DNA of 64,000 nt from Armatimonadota bacterium (GCA_022563855.1 JADFMN010000009.1:92074-156073), one strand, 5' to 3'. Counted from the stretch's first letter, positions 8,038-17,574 are shown. Program-made: numbers and translations. The notes: generated from the sequence alone by a model not told the origin.

Positions 8038-8544
8038 ATGCATTCTATACGTTTAACGATAATTATTTTGGCGATCTCAATCGCAGGCGCCGCAAACGCT
8101 ACAGTCTGGGTTTTCAACGACCCTGTCGACGCATCACAGGTAGTTCCGCCGACCGGCGAACTCGCGACCGGGACAGCGGTCGGCACCTACGACGACGTCA
8201 CGAACATGCTCAACATCAACGTGGCTGTTGGGGTCTTTAACGCTATCTATCCACCGACTGCGGCGCACATCCACCGCGCCCCATTCGGCGCGAACGGCGG
8301 CGTATTCCATGTTCTCGGCGTTGCAGGCGGAGTCAACTACACCAACCCTAACACTAACTTTGTTCTGAACGCAGCTCAGGAAGTCGACTTCCTGAACAAC
8401 CTGTACTACGTGCAGATTCACACTTCTCTCAATCCGGGAGGTGCGGTTCGGGGACAGCTCAACCCAGTTCCAGAGCCGGCAAGCCTGTTTGCACTGGGTA
8501 TAGGTGCGTTGGTCCTAGCTCGACGTCGACGTCGCAAGGCCTGA
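8038..8544 (+). CDS. CHRD-domain protein with PEP-CTERM sorting signal
   Basis: 168 residues from the ATG at 8038, which has GAGAGG six bases upstream. Signal peptide (SIRLTIIILAISIAGAANA), then a CHRD (chordin-like) domain recognisable by the PPTAAHIHRAPFGANGG segment and the final YVQIHTSLNPGGAVRGQL. The C terminus PVPEPASLFALGIGALVLARRRRRK is a PEP-CTERM tripartite signal: PEP motif, membrane segment and basic tail. Such proteins are processed by an exosortase and usually end up on the cell surface or in the matrix; no exosortase gene is in this window. Confidence 0.85.
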   Translation: MHSIRLTIIILAISIAGAANATVWVFNDPVDASQVVPPTGELATGTAVGTYDDVTNMLNINVAVGVFNAIYPPTAAHIHRAPFGANGGVFHVLGVAGGVNYTNPNTNFVLNAAQEVDFLNNLYYVQIHTSLNPGGAVRGQLNPVPEPASLFALGIGALVLARRRRRKA

Positions 8545-8697
8545 CCACGGGCGTTTAGCCGGTGGCTTGGTCGTGGTGGTGCGGGTACCCACTCGCTTGA
8601 ACTCGGGTGGGCGGCCACGCGGTTCGTCAGTGTCGGCGGTGCGTACCCTTGTGTTCCGGTCCTCGGGCCAACGCCGTCAGACGACTTGATTGGGAGG

Positions 8698-9747
8698 CTA
8701 ACCGCCCACTGGAGATTCTAGTCGCTGCTCGATGAGCCGCAGTGCCGTTCTTGCCCAGCTCTCGCCGGTGAACGCTCGCAACAGCTCCGCGAGCGATCTC
8801 CATGACCACTTGAAGTTCGCAACGGCGTAAACCGGCTCCCAGCGATCCGGGCGCAGCTTGCGCTTGAACTGTTCGATCCCCTTGAAGTTGTAGACGGTGC
8901 CGCCGATCGCCTTCGCTCGCCGCAACGCCCACCGCACGCAGGGACTCGCATCGTCGCTCCACTCTTCGCAGTCAGCAAGCGGCGCGAGGCCGAGAGAGAC
9001 TTCGCCAACTCCGAGGTCGGCGAAACGAATCATCGCCGCGTGGATCAACAGCTCGACTGCCCCGTTGGGAGCGGACGGGATGCGGGCGATCTGCTCTACG
9101 ACCCAGGCGTTGCGCACCGGCACCTTGCTGGCGACGAGAAACGCGACGACTTGGCCGCTGACTTCTGCCCGCAGAATGAACTTGCCCTGAAGGTGGTCTG
9201 TGTCGACGGCCCGCCCCAAGAAGTGTAGCGGCGGGAGGCCCTGCCCTTCCAGCCATTCTTGTTGGCACTCAGCTAGCTGATTTTCGTCGCCAGGGCCTTC
9301 GCACAGGCTGGCGCCTTTGTGCCGTGCGCGTCGGATCTGTCGCCGCAGCGAGCGGTTTGACTGTAATTTCTGTCTCCAGAGCGCGGGCGACCAAATCGCC
9401 ATCGCGCCGATGTGCAGCCTGTTCCAATCGCCGAGTGCGGTTTGATCGGCGTTCAAGCCAAAGACGCAAATGCGGCGTTGACTTTGTGCAAGCGTGCTGC
9501 CCACGTCGGCTGTTGCTCCGGCAGTTACGAACGCTCTTCCCATGCTGACCCCGACAGATATCGTTCCGCCGACGCTGAGGTACTGCATTCCTTCATCTCG
9601 CCACCTTGACGCGAACCAATTTGTTTCGCCGTCGATCGTCGGGCTGTGACGCGCGCTTTCTGAAGCGCGCGAGTGGGCGGTCGTGAGCGGCAGGCTCTCA
9701 GGTCTCAGCAAGGCGGCGGAAGACAGGGTGAGTTCGGACAACGGCAT
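8698..9747 (-). CDS. DUF2156 protein (phosphatidylglycerol lysyltransferase C-terminal-like)
   Basis: About 349 residues. The C-terminal half resembles the DUF2156 acyltransferase-like domain found at the end of MprF: AVELLIHAAMIRFADLGVGEVSLGLAPL followed by GGTVYNFKGIEQFKRKLRPDRWEPVYAV, the typical F-K-x-K-F/L...RWEPVY signature. In MprF this GNAT-fold domain transfers aminoacyl groups from tRNA to lipids; here the membrane flippase part is absent, so the acceptor is unknown. I take the ATG at 9747; a TTG two codons earlier is possible, and neither has a clear ribosome site. It stands alone between repeat-containing spacers. Confidence 0.75.
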   Translation of the reverse strand: MPLSELTLSSAALLRPESLPLTTAHSRASESARHSPTIDGETNWFASRWRDEGMQYLSVGGTISVGVSMGRAFVTAGATADVGSTLAQSQRRICVFGLNADQTALGDWNRLHIGAMAIWSPALWRQKLQSNRSLRRQIRRARHKGASLCEGPGDENQLAECQQEWLEGQGLPPLHFLGRAVDTDHLQGKFILRAEVSGQVVAFLVASKVPVRNAWVVEQIARIPSAPNGAVELLIHAAMIRFADLGVGEVSLGLAPLADCEEWSDDASPCVRWALRRAKAIGGTVYNFKGIEQFKRKLRPDRWEPVYAVANFKWSWRSLAELLRAFTGESWARTALRLIEQRLESPVGG

Positions 9748-9897
9748 CTCCAAGGGTTGTCACATTCGTCGCAAGCGAGGATCTCGCCGCTCAAACCGAA
9801 GTGCGTAACAAGGGTACCGCTACAAAGGCCCGAGGGCCAACCGTTTGATCGCTTGCACTGTGCGCCGTGGGACGTATGCCGACCAGGAGAATCGGCG

Positions 9898-10512
9898 CTA
9901 GCCGCCTTTGCCCCTACCCTTGCCTTTGCCCTTGCCGTTGCCTTTGCCGCTAGCCGCAGCGCCTGTAGTTGCTTTCGGTCTCGAAGCTAGCACGATGGTC
10001 ACTGACGCTTCGAGTTTGTCCTTCTTTCCGTTGGACATCACGACGGCTGCGACGATCTCATCCCTTTTGAGTCCGCGCTTTGAGAGCTCGAAGAACGACC
10101 TCTCTGAAAAGCCGTACTTGTCGCCCAGCATGTTGATCCAGATGATGTTCTCGAAGTCGTTCCCTTTGACGCGCATCTTGTTGAACGTGCCAGGGTGCAT
10201 TCCCATTCGCTTTGCCACGTTGCCCCAACCCTCGCCTTTCGGCTTCTGTCTCAGCACGTCGTGCAGCGAGTATCCGCTGTGATGGCTGATGACGATTGCC
10301 GGACCGATGTTGTGGAGATGAACTCCTGAGTCGCGGCTGGCGCCGATGACCCACTCCACCTTGATTCCGAGGGCATTGCCGATGAGCACAGCGGCGGCGG
10401 CTTCGGTCGTGGTTAGCTTATGGTCCAAGCTGATCTTGGCCAGCAAACTTTCCTGGGCGGAGCCGGCGGTGCAGATCATGAGAGCGATCAAGGCGAGAGT
10501 GATGCGTCGCAT
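9898..10512 (-). CDS. Secreted hypothetical protein with Gly/Lys tail
   Basis: 204 residues. Signal peptide RRITLALIALMICTAGSAQE; good Shine-Dalgarno GAGGAAA before the ATG. The middle is predicted mixed helix (EAAAAVLIGNALGIKVEWVIGASRDSG..., RMGMHPGTFNKMRV) and the C terminus is a low-complexity run of about ten GK/GKG units, highly basic, which may bind DNA, RNA or anionic surfaces. I recognise no family. The plus strand opposite the tail is a long CCTTTGCC-type repeat and only looks like a proline-leucine ORF. Confidence 0.7.
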   Translation of the reverse strand: MRRITLALIALMICTAGSAQESLLAKISLDHKLTTTEAAAAVLIGNALGIKVEWVIGASRDSGVHLHNIGPAIVISHHSGYSLHDVLRQKPKGEGWGNVAKRMGMHPGTFNKMRVKGNDFENIIWINMLGDKYGFSERSFFELSKRGLKRDEIVAAVVMSNGKKDKLEASVTIVLASRPKATTGAAASGKGNGKGKGKGRGKGG

Positions 10513-10578
10513 TCGGTTTCCTCAGCAGGGCGATTCTGGCGCCCTGCCAAGGTTGTATTCCACATGCCGCAGACAAAT

Positions 10579-10680
10579 CTAAGCTTGTCGCTTTCGCCGT
10601 GTACGGGCCAATAAGATTGCACCGAGTGCGAGCCCCAGCATACTTGCGGGCTCGGTGACGGGGGATGCCCACAAGATAGT
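10579..10680 (-). pseudogene. Remnant of a PEP-CTERM gene (C-terminal tail only)
   Basis: On the minus strand a frame ending at the TAG at 10579-10581 reads ...SPVTEPASMLGLALGAILLARTRRKRQA, a full PEP-CTERM-like tail (EP motif, hydrophobic segment, Arg-rich end). No start codon or coding region precedes it: the frame runs into the 5' end of the opposite gene. It is best seen as the last piece of a lost PEP-CTERM gene. Confidence 0.4.
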
Positions 10681-10787
10681 TCGTTCAGGCGATGTTCCAA
10701 TACGGCTGGTCAGACGACTCCGGTAGCGGCGCCAGGGAGAATCCAGCAATTCACCGGGGAGAATTTGCGAGTAGACTCCGGCGCATT

Positions 10788-13259
10788 GTGAAGAGCTACC
10801 GATTGATCGTTATATTTCTCATGGTTGTAACCGCGAGCATGTCGCTTGCGCAAGGTCGCAGAGGCGGTGGGCAGGGAGGGCCGGGGGGACAGGGAGGACC
10901 TGGAAACCAAGCCGAAGCGGCCGGCCAAATCAAGGACTACGGCGACGTCATCACCGACGAGGCCGAGACGAAGGAGGGCGTGTTCAAGACGCACATGGTC
11001 AAAGACAAGCTCTACTTCGAGATTCCGACCAGCGAATACGGCAAGCCGTTTATTTTTAAGACGACCGTCGCGGGCACCCCAGAAGGCGGCTACAACGGGT
11101 CCGCTGCAGGCACGCGCACGATCTACTGGGAGCGGCACGACGACAAGATTTTTCTCAGAGAGTTGAGGACTGCCAACAGGGCGGTTGACAGCGAAGCGCT
11201 CGCACGCGGAGTTGCGTTCTCAAACGTTCCGCCGATCATCATGGCCTTCAACATCGAGGCGCTCGGCGACGGCGATGCGGCGGTCATCAACGTCACGAAA
11301 CTCTATAACAGCAACCCGGCGGAGTTCAACGTTGCGCGTACATTGCGCGTCGGATCGCTCGACTCCTCGCGGTCTTATATCGCCGAGGTCAAGGCGTTTC
11401 CGATCAACATCGAGGTGCGGTCGGTTCTGACGTTCCGGCAGGGCTCCACTCCGACCGGCGGCACGGGCGGATTTCCTGGCTTTGGCGGCGGCGGAAGAGG
11501 CGGCCCGAGCAACACGGCGATCGTGAACTACTCGATGGTCAAGCTGCCGGAGGAGCCGATGATGGGGCGACTGTTCGACGACCGGGTCGGCTACTTCAGC
11601 GAGAGGTTCACCGACTATGGAGCGCCCGAGGTGGTTGCGACCGAGCGGCGGTACATCACACGGTATCGGCTTGAGAAGAAGAACCCCGGCGCGGCAATGA
11701 GCGACCCTGTCAAGCCGATCGTCTACTACGTCGGCCCTGGAGTGCCGGAGAAGTGGCGCAAGTACGTGAAGCTGGCGATCGAAGACTGGCAGCCGGCTTT
11801 CGAGGCCGCCGGCTTCAGCAACGCTATCATCGCCAAAGAGCCGCCGGACGATCCCGACTGGGACCCGGAGGACGCGCGCTTCTCCGTCATCCGTTGGGCG
11901 CCTAGCACGACGATGAACGCGATGGGGCCGCACATCCACGATCCGCGCAGCGGCGAGATCATCTCGGCGCACGTGATCATGTGGCACAACGCGCTCAAGT
12001 TGGGTCAGCGGTGGTTCTTCACGCAGGCGTCGCCGAACCAAGCGAACGCGCAGCAAATTCCGATGCCAGATGAAGTGCTCGGGGAACTTTTGCGATACAT
12101 CGTTTCGCACGAGGTTGGGCATACGCTCGGGTTCCAGCACAACATGAAGGCCTCGTCGAGCTACTCGATCGAGCAGCTGCGCGACTCGGACTTCTCGCAG
12201 AAGTGGGGCACCGAGGCGAGCATCATGGACTACGGCCGCTTCAACTACGTCGCGCAGCCCGGCGACAACGCAGGGCTGATCCCCAAGGTCGCGCAGTACG
12301 ACCACTTTGCAGTGCGTTGGGGCTATACGCCGATCCCTGGTGCGAAGACGCCGTTCGACGAGATTCCGACGCTTGACAGCTGGGCGGCGGAGCAGATTGA
12401 CGAGCCGATGTTCCGGTTCGGCGTGAACCGAAACGAGGATCCGAGCCAGCAGTCCGAGGATCTCGGCAGTGACACGATAGAGGCCACGCGCCTCGGCTTG
12501 AAGAACATCGACCGCGTCATGGAGTACGTGGTCAAGGCGACGACCGAGAAGGGAAAGGACTACTCGCTTCTCGAGGAGTACTACGGCGCAGTCTGGAGCC
12601 AGCGCAACACCGAGTTGAACCACGTCGTCCGCGTCGTCGGCGGAGTCGTGATGACGAACTTCCACGCCGGGCGCGGCGGCGCGGTCTACACGCCGGTCAG
12701 TCGTGATCGACAGAGGGACGCGGTCAGTCTTCTAGTCGCAGAGTGCTTCGAGACTCCTTACTCGATGATCCGCGAGGACATCCTCGACAAGATCGGCCCG
12801 ACCAACGTCGAGGGCCGGGTGACGAGCAGCCAGAGCCGGGTGCTGCGCGGCCTGCTCTCGGACTCTCGGATCGAGAAGATGCTGCAGCTTGAAGCCACGA
12901 ACGGACGCCGCGCATACAGCGTCGGCGAGCTGTTCGAGGATATTCGACGCGGAGTCTGGCGCGAACTGAACGACACGAACCCGCGCATCGATCGGTACCG
13001 CATGGCGCTGCAGAACCTGCACGTGACGACGCTCACCGGCAAGCTGGCGAGCGCGGCACCGGTGCGTTCGCTCGTGCGCATCGAGTTGTTCTCCCTTCGC
13101 AGCATGGTGTCGTCAAGGATCGACACCGCCGAGGATTGGAAGGTGCGGGCTCACCTGATGGATGTCAAGGCCGAGATCGAAAAGGCGCTTGAAGGCGGTG
13201 CCCCTGCCCCGGCTGCTCCCGCCACCACAGGTGGAGGAAGGAGACCGCCCGGCGGCTAG
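10788..13259 (+). CDS. Secreted zinc-dependent metalloprotease (DUF5117/DUF4953 type)
   Basis: 823 residues from the GTG at 10788, chosen because VKSYRLIVIFLMVVTASMSLAQG is then a proper signal peptide; the frame extends to 10692. After a Gly-rich linker (residues ~23-45), an N-terminal DUF5117-like domain leads to the metzincin-like site HEVGHTLGFQH at residues 441-451 (HExxHxxGxxH) within DUF4953. The SIMDYGRFNYVAQPGD segment downstream fits the Met-turn (MDYxR) of this family. These are large exported proteases common in Bacteroidota and environmental lineages; substrates are unknown. A second Gly-rich insertion sits near residues 220-240, and the C terminus ends in Ala/Pro/Gly-rich sequence. 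Confidence 0.88.
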   Translation: MKSYRLIVIFLMVVTASMSLAQGRRGGGQGGPGGQGGPGNQAEAAGQIKDYGDVITDEAETKEGVFKTHMVKDKLYFEIPTSEYGKPFIFKTTVAGTPEGGYNGSAAGTRTIYWERHDDKIFLRELRTANRAVDSEALARGVAFSNVPPIIMAFNIEALGDGDAAVINVTKLYNSNPAEFNVARTLRVGSLDSSRSYIAEVKAFPINIEVRSVLTFRQGSTPTGGTGGFPGFGGGGRGGPSNTAIVNYSMVKLPEEPMMGRLFDDRVGYFSERFTDYGAPEVVATERRYITRYRLEKKNPGAAMSDPVKPIVYYVGPGVPEKWRKYVKLAIEDWQPAFEAAGFSNAIIAKEPPDDPDWDPEDARFSVIRWAPSTTMNAMGPHIHDPRSGEIISAHVIMWHNALKLGQRWFFTQASPNQANAQQIPMPDEVLGELLRYIVSHEVGHTLGFQHNMKASSSYSIEQLRDSDFSQKWGTEASIMDYGRFNYVAQPGDNAGLIPKVAQYDHFAVRWGYTPIPGAKTPFDEIPTLDSWAAEQIDEPMFRFGVNRNEDPSQQSEDLGSDTIEATRLGLKNIDRVMEYVVKATTEKGKDYSLLEEYYGAVWSQRNTELNHVVRVVGGVVMTNFHAGRGGAVYTPVSRDRQRDAVSLLVAECFETPYSMIREDILDKIGPTNVEGRVTSSQSRVLRGLLSDSRIEKMLQLEATNGRRAYSVGELFEDIRRGVWRELNDTNPRIDRYRMALQNLHVTTLTGKLASAAPVRSLVRIELFSLRSMVSSRIDTAEDWKVRAHLMDVKAEIEKALEGGAPAPAAPATTGGGRRPPGG

Positions 13260-13531
13260 CTGTTCACTCCCTCCCCTCTTGCGCCGATGTTCGTGCGGCG
13301 GAGGATGGGGAGGGCTGGGGAGGGCTGGGGAGGGGAGGTTTCGCCCACCGGGAAGCACGGATGAAAACCTGGTGGACGAGCGACCCCGTGAGCCCTGCTT
13401 GTCCTTTTGTTTTGCTCTGCCGGAACCTCCATCCCCCAACCCCTCCTTCGATCCGCTCAGGACAGGCTTGCCTCCTCCCGAGCACGGACCTCTCGGCAAG
13501 ACGAAGGGGGCTCCGAACATACTAGGTGACA

Positions 13532-14155
13532 ATGAAGCTCCTAACTCCTCGCCGAGTGACTTATGCCGTTAAGGCGTTGTCCGAGGATCCGATCCTCGGG
13601 CCGATCATCGCGCAGTACCCGAAGCCGGAGTTTCAGATGTCGAACTGCGTGTTCGCGTCTCTGTCGGGTGCGATCATCTCGCAACAGCTGTCGACCAAGG
13701 CTTCCGCGACGATCTACGGCCGCTTCTTGAAGCTGATCCGGAAGAGGAAGCCGGACGCGAAGGCTGTGAGCAAGTGCACGGTCGAGCAGTTGCGCGGGGT
13801 CGGCGTTTCGCGGCAGAAAGCCTCTTATCTTCTTGATCTTGCGAACAAGACGCTGGACGGCGAACTGCACATCGACCGCCTTGCTGAAATGCCGAACGAC
13901 GAGGTGATCGCGGAGATCACGAACGTCAAGGGGCTGGGCGAGTGGAGCGCGGACATGTTTCTGATGTTTGCCCTGTGCCGCCCGGACGTGTGGCCGGTCG
14001 GCGACCTGGGGATCCGAAACGGAGTGCGCGATCTGCTCGGCCAGGAGGAGAGACTCCCGATCGACGAGTTGCACGAGGTCGCCGAGGCTTGGCGGCCGTA
14101 TCGCACCGTCGCGGCGCGGTATGTGTGGGACTCGCTCGACAACAAGCCGCTCTGA
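13532..14155 (+). CDS. DNA-3-methyladenine glycosylase, AlkA-type (HhH-GPD)
   Basis: 207 residues from the ATG at 13532 (an in-frame GTG lies two codons earlier). It removes alkylated purines to start base excision repair. The HhH-GPD fold shows as the helix-hairpin-helix LRGVGVSRQKASYLLDLA, then NVKGLGEWSADMFLMFALCRPDVWPVGDLGIRNG with the catalytic Asp in VGDLG. It lacks the Fe-S cluster cysteines of EndoIII/MutY, as expected for the AlkA branch. The next gene (DinB-like) follows 16 nt downstream, so the two probably form an operon. Preceded by CT-rich repeat DNA. Confidence 0.88.
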   Translation: MKLLTPRRVTYAVKALSEDPILGPIIAQYPKPEFQMSNCVFASLSGAIISQQLSTKASATIYGRFLKLIRKRKPDAKAVSKCTVEQLRGVGVSRQKASYLLDLANKTLDGELHIDRLAEMPNDEVIAEITNVKGLGEWSADMFLMFALCRPDVWPVGDLGIRNGVRDLLGQEERLPIDELHEVAEAWRPYRTVAARYVWDSLDNKPL

Positions 14156-14171
14156 GTGCCAGACTCACGGC

Positions 14172-14651
14172 ATGAGCGGATTTTCGGCAACGTACGAACT
14201 AACCCGCGCGCGCATGGTGCAGGCGATCGACGGCCTGTCGGACGAACAACTGCGTTGGAGACCGCACAAGGACGCGCTTTCGGTTTTCGAGATGCTGATG
14301 CACGTCGCGGGCGGCGATACGTTCTTCTTCTTGCGTCTGCAAGAGCGGGAGGGGGACGACTTCGAGAAACGTCTGGAGCGTTGCGCCAGGGACAAGGTCA
14401 TCAACGACGAGCCGTTCCCGTTCTCCGACGACGAAGCGAGCATGGGCTTGCTTGTAAGGGCGCTGGACCACACTTACGCGATCCTAGGCCCGATGTTGCG
14501 CGAACCGGAGGAGTGGTTAGACAAGGAGATCGAGACGCCGCTCGGCCCGGTAGATGGCGCGTCCGGCATCTTCGCCCGCATCGCCCAGCATCCCGCGTAC
14601 CACACCGGGCAGGTGTGGCTCTACCGCTTCGACCCGAGGTTTCCGGGGTAG
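14172..14651 (+). CDS. DinB-family protein
   Basis: 159 residues from the ATG at 14172; longer frames overlap the glycosylase. DinB four-helix-bundle proteins carry a three-histidine metal site: here candidates are MLMHVAGGD (His ~41), LVRALDHTYA (His ~100) and the C-terminal AQHPAYHTGQVWLYR (His ~145), the typical last HxxxHxGQ helix. Members act as thiol-dependent metalloenzymes or stress proteins of mostly unknown role. Position right after the DNA glycosylase hints at a damage-response link, which is inference. Confidence 0.8.
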   Translation: MSGFSATYELTRARMVQAIDGLSDEQLRWRPHKDALSVFEMLMHVAGGDTFFFLRLQEREGDDFEKRLERCARDKVINDEPFPFSDDEASMGLLVRALDHTYAILGPMLREPEEWLDKEIETPLGPVDGASGIFARIAQHPAYHTGQVWLYRFDPRFPG

Positions 14652-15176
14652 ATCGGTTTTGTTCGGATTGGTTCGGGTTCGGACTCGGGACTCATGACTC
14701 AAGATTCGTGACTTCCCGATGGAGGGTCGTCCTCCTGGGCAACCTTGGCTGCACACATCGGACTAAGAGTCCGAAGGCCGAGATGTGGACTAGAAGTCCG
14801 CGCTCCGCTCCACACGGACAAACCCCTAGGGCCTGTCCGTTGCAAACGTCGCTCCCAATCCCTCTCCCGGCCTGCCAGCTAGCGTTCACGGCTGGCGCTC
14901 TTGGCCGGGGGAGGCTAGGAGGGGGCTTGGCGGCGTTCGGACTGAGTACTCCGCTCCACTCGGACGAGTCCTACGGGCCTGACCGTGGCACGCGGGACAC
15001 GGTTCGGAGTCGTTCGGGTTTGTACCGGGTTGGCGGCAAGCCATCGGGCCGCGTGGCGCCCGCGAGTCTCCCCTCAGCGAGACGGGCAGTGGTGAACTAG
15101 CAAAAATAACAGGTAAAGGGCTTGGGTTCGCCAGGGCGCTTCGACCATACTGGAGACACATACACGTGGAGTAAAG
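14652..15176. repeat. Gene-free spacer packed with dispersed palindromic repeats
   Basis: At least six repeat copies and no convincing gene: GTTCGG-rich block (14655-14690), the GGAGGGTCGTCCTCCTGGGC element (14719-14750), two ANTAGTCCG hairpins (about 14762-14800), the GGACAAACCC...GGCCTGTCCG element (14812-14842), the CCCTCTCCCGGCC ... GGCCGGGGGAGG inverted pair (about 14860-14931), and another GGAC...GGGCCTGACCGTGGCAC copy (14957-14991). A weak Shine-Dalgarno GGAG precedes the next gene at 15177. Confidence 0.6.
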
Positions 15177-16814
15177 ATGAAGAATTCACTAGCGTCGATC
15201 ACCGGACTTTCTCTCGCTGTTGTGCTGGCATTTTTGCCGACCTCGTCCAACTCCAAGGTTGCTGTCCCTAGTAGCCCGCCTGAAAACAACTTGAACGTCG
15301 ACTTGCTAGGGCATATCGGCCTCGCGACGTTTGGTTACGGCGCAGGGAATGATTGCTGGGGTTACGTCTCGCCATCGGGCAGAGAGTACGCGATCATGGG
15401 CTTTCAGCGAGGACTGGCCGTTATCGAAGTGTCCGACCCGGACCGGCCTATCATCATCGGCCGGATACCGCACGCCGGCAGCACGTGGTGCGACATCAAG
15501 GTGTACGGCGAGTACGCGTACGCAGCGACGGAAGTGCACAGATCCGGACTCCAGGTGATCGACCTGACACAAGTCGATTCAGGAATCGTGAGGCTTGCAA
15601 GAACCGTCATGACAATGGGCGATGCGCACAATCTGGCGATCGACACTGACAGCGGTTACCTCTACGCTTGCGCTGTCAACACAGGCACTGGAACAACGAT
15701 GTGCCTCGATCTCAGCGACCCGGCGAATCCAACGCCCGTCGGTCGCGGTTCGATGACGACGAGCGGACAGCACGACATGCAGGTCGTGACGTACCACGAC
15801 GGTCCGTACGCTGGCAGGCAGATCATGTTTGGCAGCTCCGGGGGGCGCGGGCTGCAGATCATCGACGTGACCGACAAGAACAACCCGTTCTATATCTCCG
15901 GATTGAGGTACCCCGGCCTTGAGTACAACCACCAGGGTTGGCTCAGCGAAGACAAGAGGTACTGGTATATGGACGACGAGCTGGACGAGTACCGCGGGCG
16001 GACGCCCACGACTCGCACGCTCGTCGCCGACGTGAGCAATCTGTCGGCGCCATTCCTGGCCAGCACGTTCACGACTGGCTTGCCGGCTATCGACCACAAC
16101 CTTTACGTAAAGTGCGGATTCGTGTTTGAATCCAACTACTCGAGCGGTTTGCACATCTTCGACGCGACCGACGACCGGTTGTCACCGACAGAAACTGGGT
16201 TCTACGACACATACCCCGCCAACGACAACCCGACGTTCAATGGAACCTGGAGCAACTTCCCGTTCTTCCCGAGCGGAACAGTTATCTTGAGCGATCGACA
16301 GTCAGGATTGTTCGTTTTCGACGTTTCGGCGGCGACGGTGCGACCGATCACGGCCGACAGCCACCGGATGAACAGCGGCGCGCAGATAAGCGGCAATACA
16401 GCTAGCCTTGCGACTGCCGACGGCGACTATCTCGTTCTCGGTCCCGGAATTACCCCATTCAGGGATGCACCTGACGGATCCGTGTCGGTCTTCGGCGCCG
16501 CCAGCTGCGAGCATGCGTCTAACCTGACCTTGAGGGTCGCGGCGAACACCGGTTCTCCAGGACTCAGAGGAACGAGGATCCGACAAGAGATAGATGTTTA
16601 CGATTGGCGTACACTAGAATGGGTGACGGTTAGCATCACAATTCTGAATTCTGCGCAATTCACAGCGACCATCGAACTTGACGAACCAACGAGATTCATC
16701 CAAGCCGAAACAAACTTTGTTTCCGCGAGAGCGCGATACTATCTCCCTGCGATTAGGCCTCATTCCATCTGGTCGGTCCGGATCGACGAGCTTTCTTGGA
16801 CGGTCAACCCTTAA
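15177..16814 (+). CDS. Choice-of-anchor B family protein (LVIVD beta-propeller)
   Basis: 545 residues with a signal peptide (SLASITGLSLAVVLAFLPTSS). The opening NVDLLGHIGLATFGYGAGNDCWGYVSPSGREYAIMG and repeated blades such as LAVIEVSDPDRPIIIGRIP, LQVIDLTQV, LQIIDVTDKNNPFYIS, LHIFDATDD and LFVFDVS identify the LVIVD-repeat propeller of the choice-of-anchor B family. These are exported proteins whose variable C terminus gives the anchor; here the last 100 residues form a beta-rich module without PEP-CTERM or membrane segment. Function unknown. Flanked by a repeat spacer on the left. Confidence 0.88.
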   Translation: MKNSLASITGLSLAVVLAFLPTSSNSKVAVPSSPPENNLNVDLLGHIGLATFGYGAGNDCWGYVSPSGREYAIMGFQRGLAVIEVSDPDRPIIIGRIPHAGSTWCDIKVYGEYAYAATEVHRSGLQVIDLTQVDSGIVRLARTVMTMGDAHNLAIDTDSGYLYACAVNTGTGTTMCLDLSDPANPTPVGRGSMTTSGQHDMQVVTYHDGPYAGRQIMFGSSGGRGLQIIDVTDKNNPFYISGLRYPGLEYNHQGWLSEDKRYWYMDDELDEYRGRTPTTRTLVADVSNLSAPFLASTFTTGLPAIDHNLYVKCGFVFESNYSSGLHIFDATDDRLSPTETGFYDTYPANDNPTFNGTWSNFPFFPSGTVILSDRQSGLFVFDVSAATVRPITADSHRMNSGAQISGNTASLATADGDYLVLGPGITPFRDAPDGSVSVFGAASCEHASNLTLRVAANTGSPGLRGTRIRQEIDVYDWRTLEWVTVSITILNSAQFTATIELDEPTRFIQAETNFVSARARYYLPAIRPHSIWSVRIDELSWTVNP

Positions 16815-16923
16815 CCGGCAGGTTGCCCTGGCCTTGGATCAGCAAGGACACCGCAAAGTTGCGTCACGGCGGTTGCACGCGTGCTTTCGTAGTGCCTCTG
16901 CCGGCAAACGCGCGCGGCTGAAC

Positions 16924-17562
16924 TCAGTCGCCAGCGATGAACATGACCATGTACCACGAGCCTCTCTTCTTTTCGAAGATCGCTCGGTAGCTGATCGGGC
17001 TGCGCACCGGGCCGCGCTCTACCCAGCCCGTCTTTCCGGATTCGTTCGGCAGCTCGATCTCGTGCCAGCCATCGACGTAATCGTTGGCGAAGCTCACCTT
17101 GACGATGTCGTAGCTGAGCGTTCCAACTTGGCCGCTCTTCGTATCAGGTTTTGCGTACACGAGGACGCCCTTGTTCACAGCGACGACGTATTCGTATGCG
17201 TCGAACTCGTCGGGCCACGCGCTGAACGAGTAGGGCGCGGTGAACGACTTCGTTCCCGGCTCTCCGTACTCGCCAAACTGACCGCCGAGTTTGAGCACTT
17301 GCAGAAGCTCGTCGTAGAACGTCTCTATGCTGCTCTCCTCTTTCCATCGCTGCAGCAATGAGTCTCGACCTTCGCCACCGCCAAAGCTCCAATGAACGTC
17401 CTCGTCGATCCTGCTGTTGACGTAAGAGTAGTTCTTCTTCTTGATCGCGGCGATCATGTTGGTGCGGAACTCGAGGAACTGCTTGTCCTGCGGGGCTTCG
17501 TCGATCGGCTGGAGCTTGTCGAGGCCGACTACGGCGAACGCGAGCACGAGACACGAAACCAT
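16924..17562 (-). CDS. Secreted SH3-like domain protein, uncharacterised
   Basis: 212 residues with an N-terminal hydrophobic segment (MVSCLVLAFAVVGLD). The C-terminal third has a bacterial SH3-like pattern: VLVYAKPDTKSGQVGTLSYDIVKV ... GWHEIELPNESGKTGWVERGPVRSPISYRAIFEKKRGSWYMVMFIAGD, where the last strand is well conserved in such proteins. The N-terminal helical part (QDKQFLEFRTNMIAAIKKKNYSYVNSRID) is typical of DUF4440-like or related domains. TAGATT lies six bases before the ATG. Adjacent to, but not tightly packed with, the membrane ferredoxin gene. Role unknown. Confidence 0.75.
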   Translation of the reverse strand: MVSCLVLAFAVVGLDKLQPIDEAPQDKQFLEFRTNMIAAIKKKNYSYVNSRIDEDVHWSFGGGEGRDSLLQRWKEESSIETFYDELLQVLKLGGQFGEYGEPGTKSFTAPYSFSAWPDEFDAYEYVVAVNKGVLVYAKPDTKSGQVGTLSYDIVKVSFANDYVDGWHEIELPNESGKTGWVERGPVRSPISYRAIFEKKRGSWYMVMFIAGD

Positions 17563-17568
17563 GTCGCC

Positions 17569-17574
17569 AATCTA
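17569..17574 (-). promoter_or_regulatory. -10 box TAGATT, leaderless type
   Basis: TAGATT on the minus strand, 6 nt before the ATG at 17562, no Shine-Dalgarno; one of the TANNNT set. Confidence 0.45.

Noticed and set aside
11220..12665. 481-codon minus-strand ORF inside the zinc metalloprotease gene
   Set aside because: Shadow frame of a gene with a clear HExxHxxGxxH site; composition is Arg/Asp/Val-rich and has no recognisable motif.
13262..13345. GGGGAGG tandem DNA after the metalloprotease as a gene
   Set aside because: Low-complexity CT/GA-rich repeat; encoded frames are pure Pro/Ser/Arg runs.
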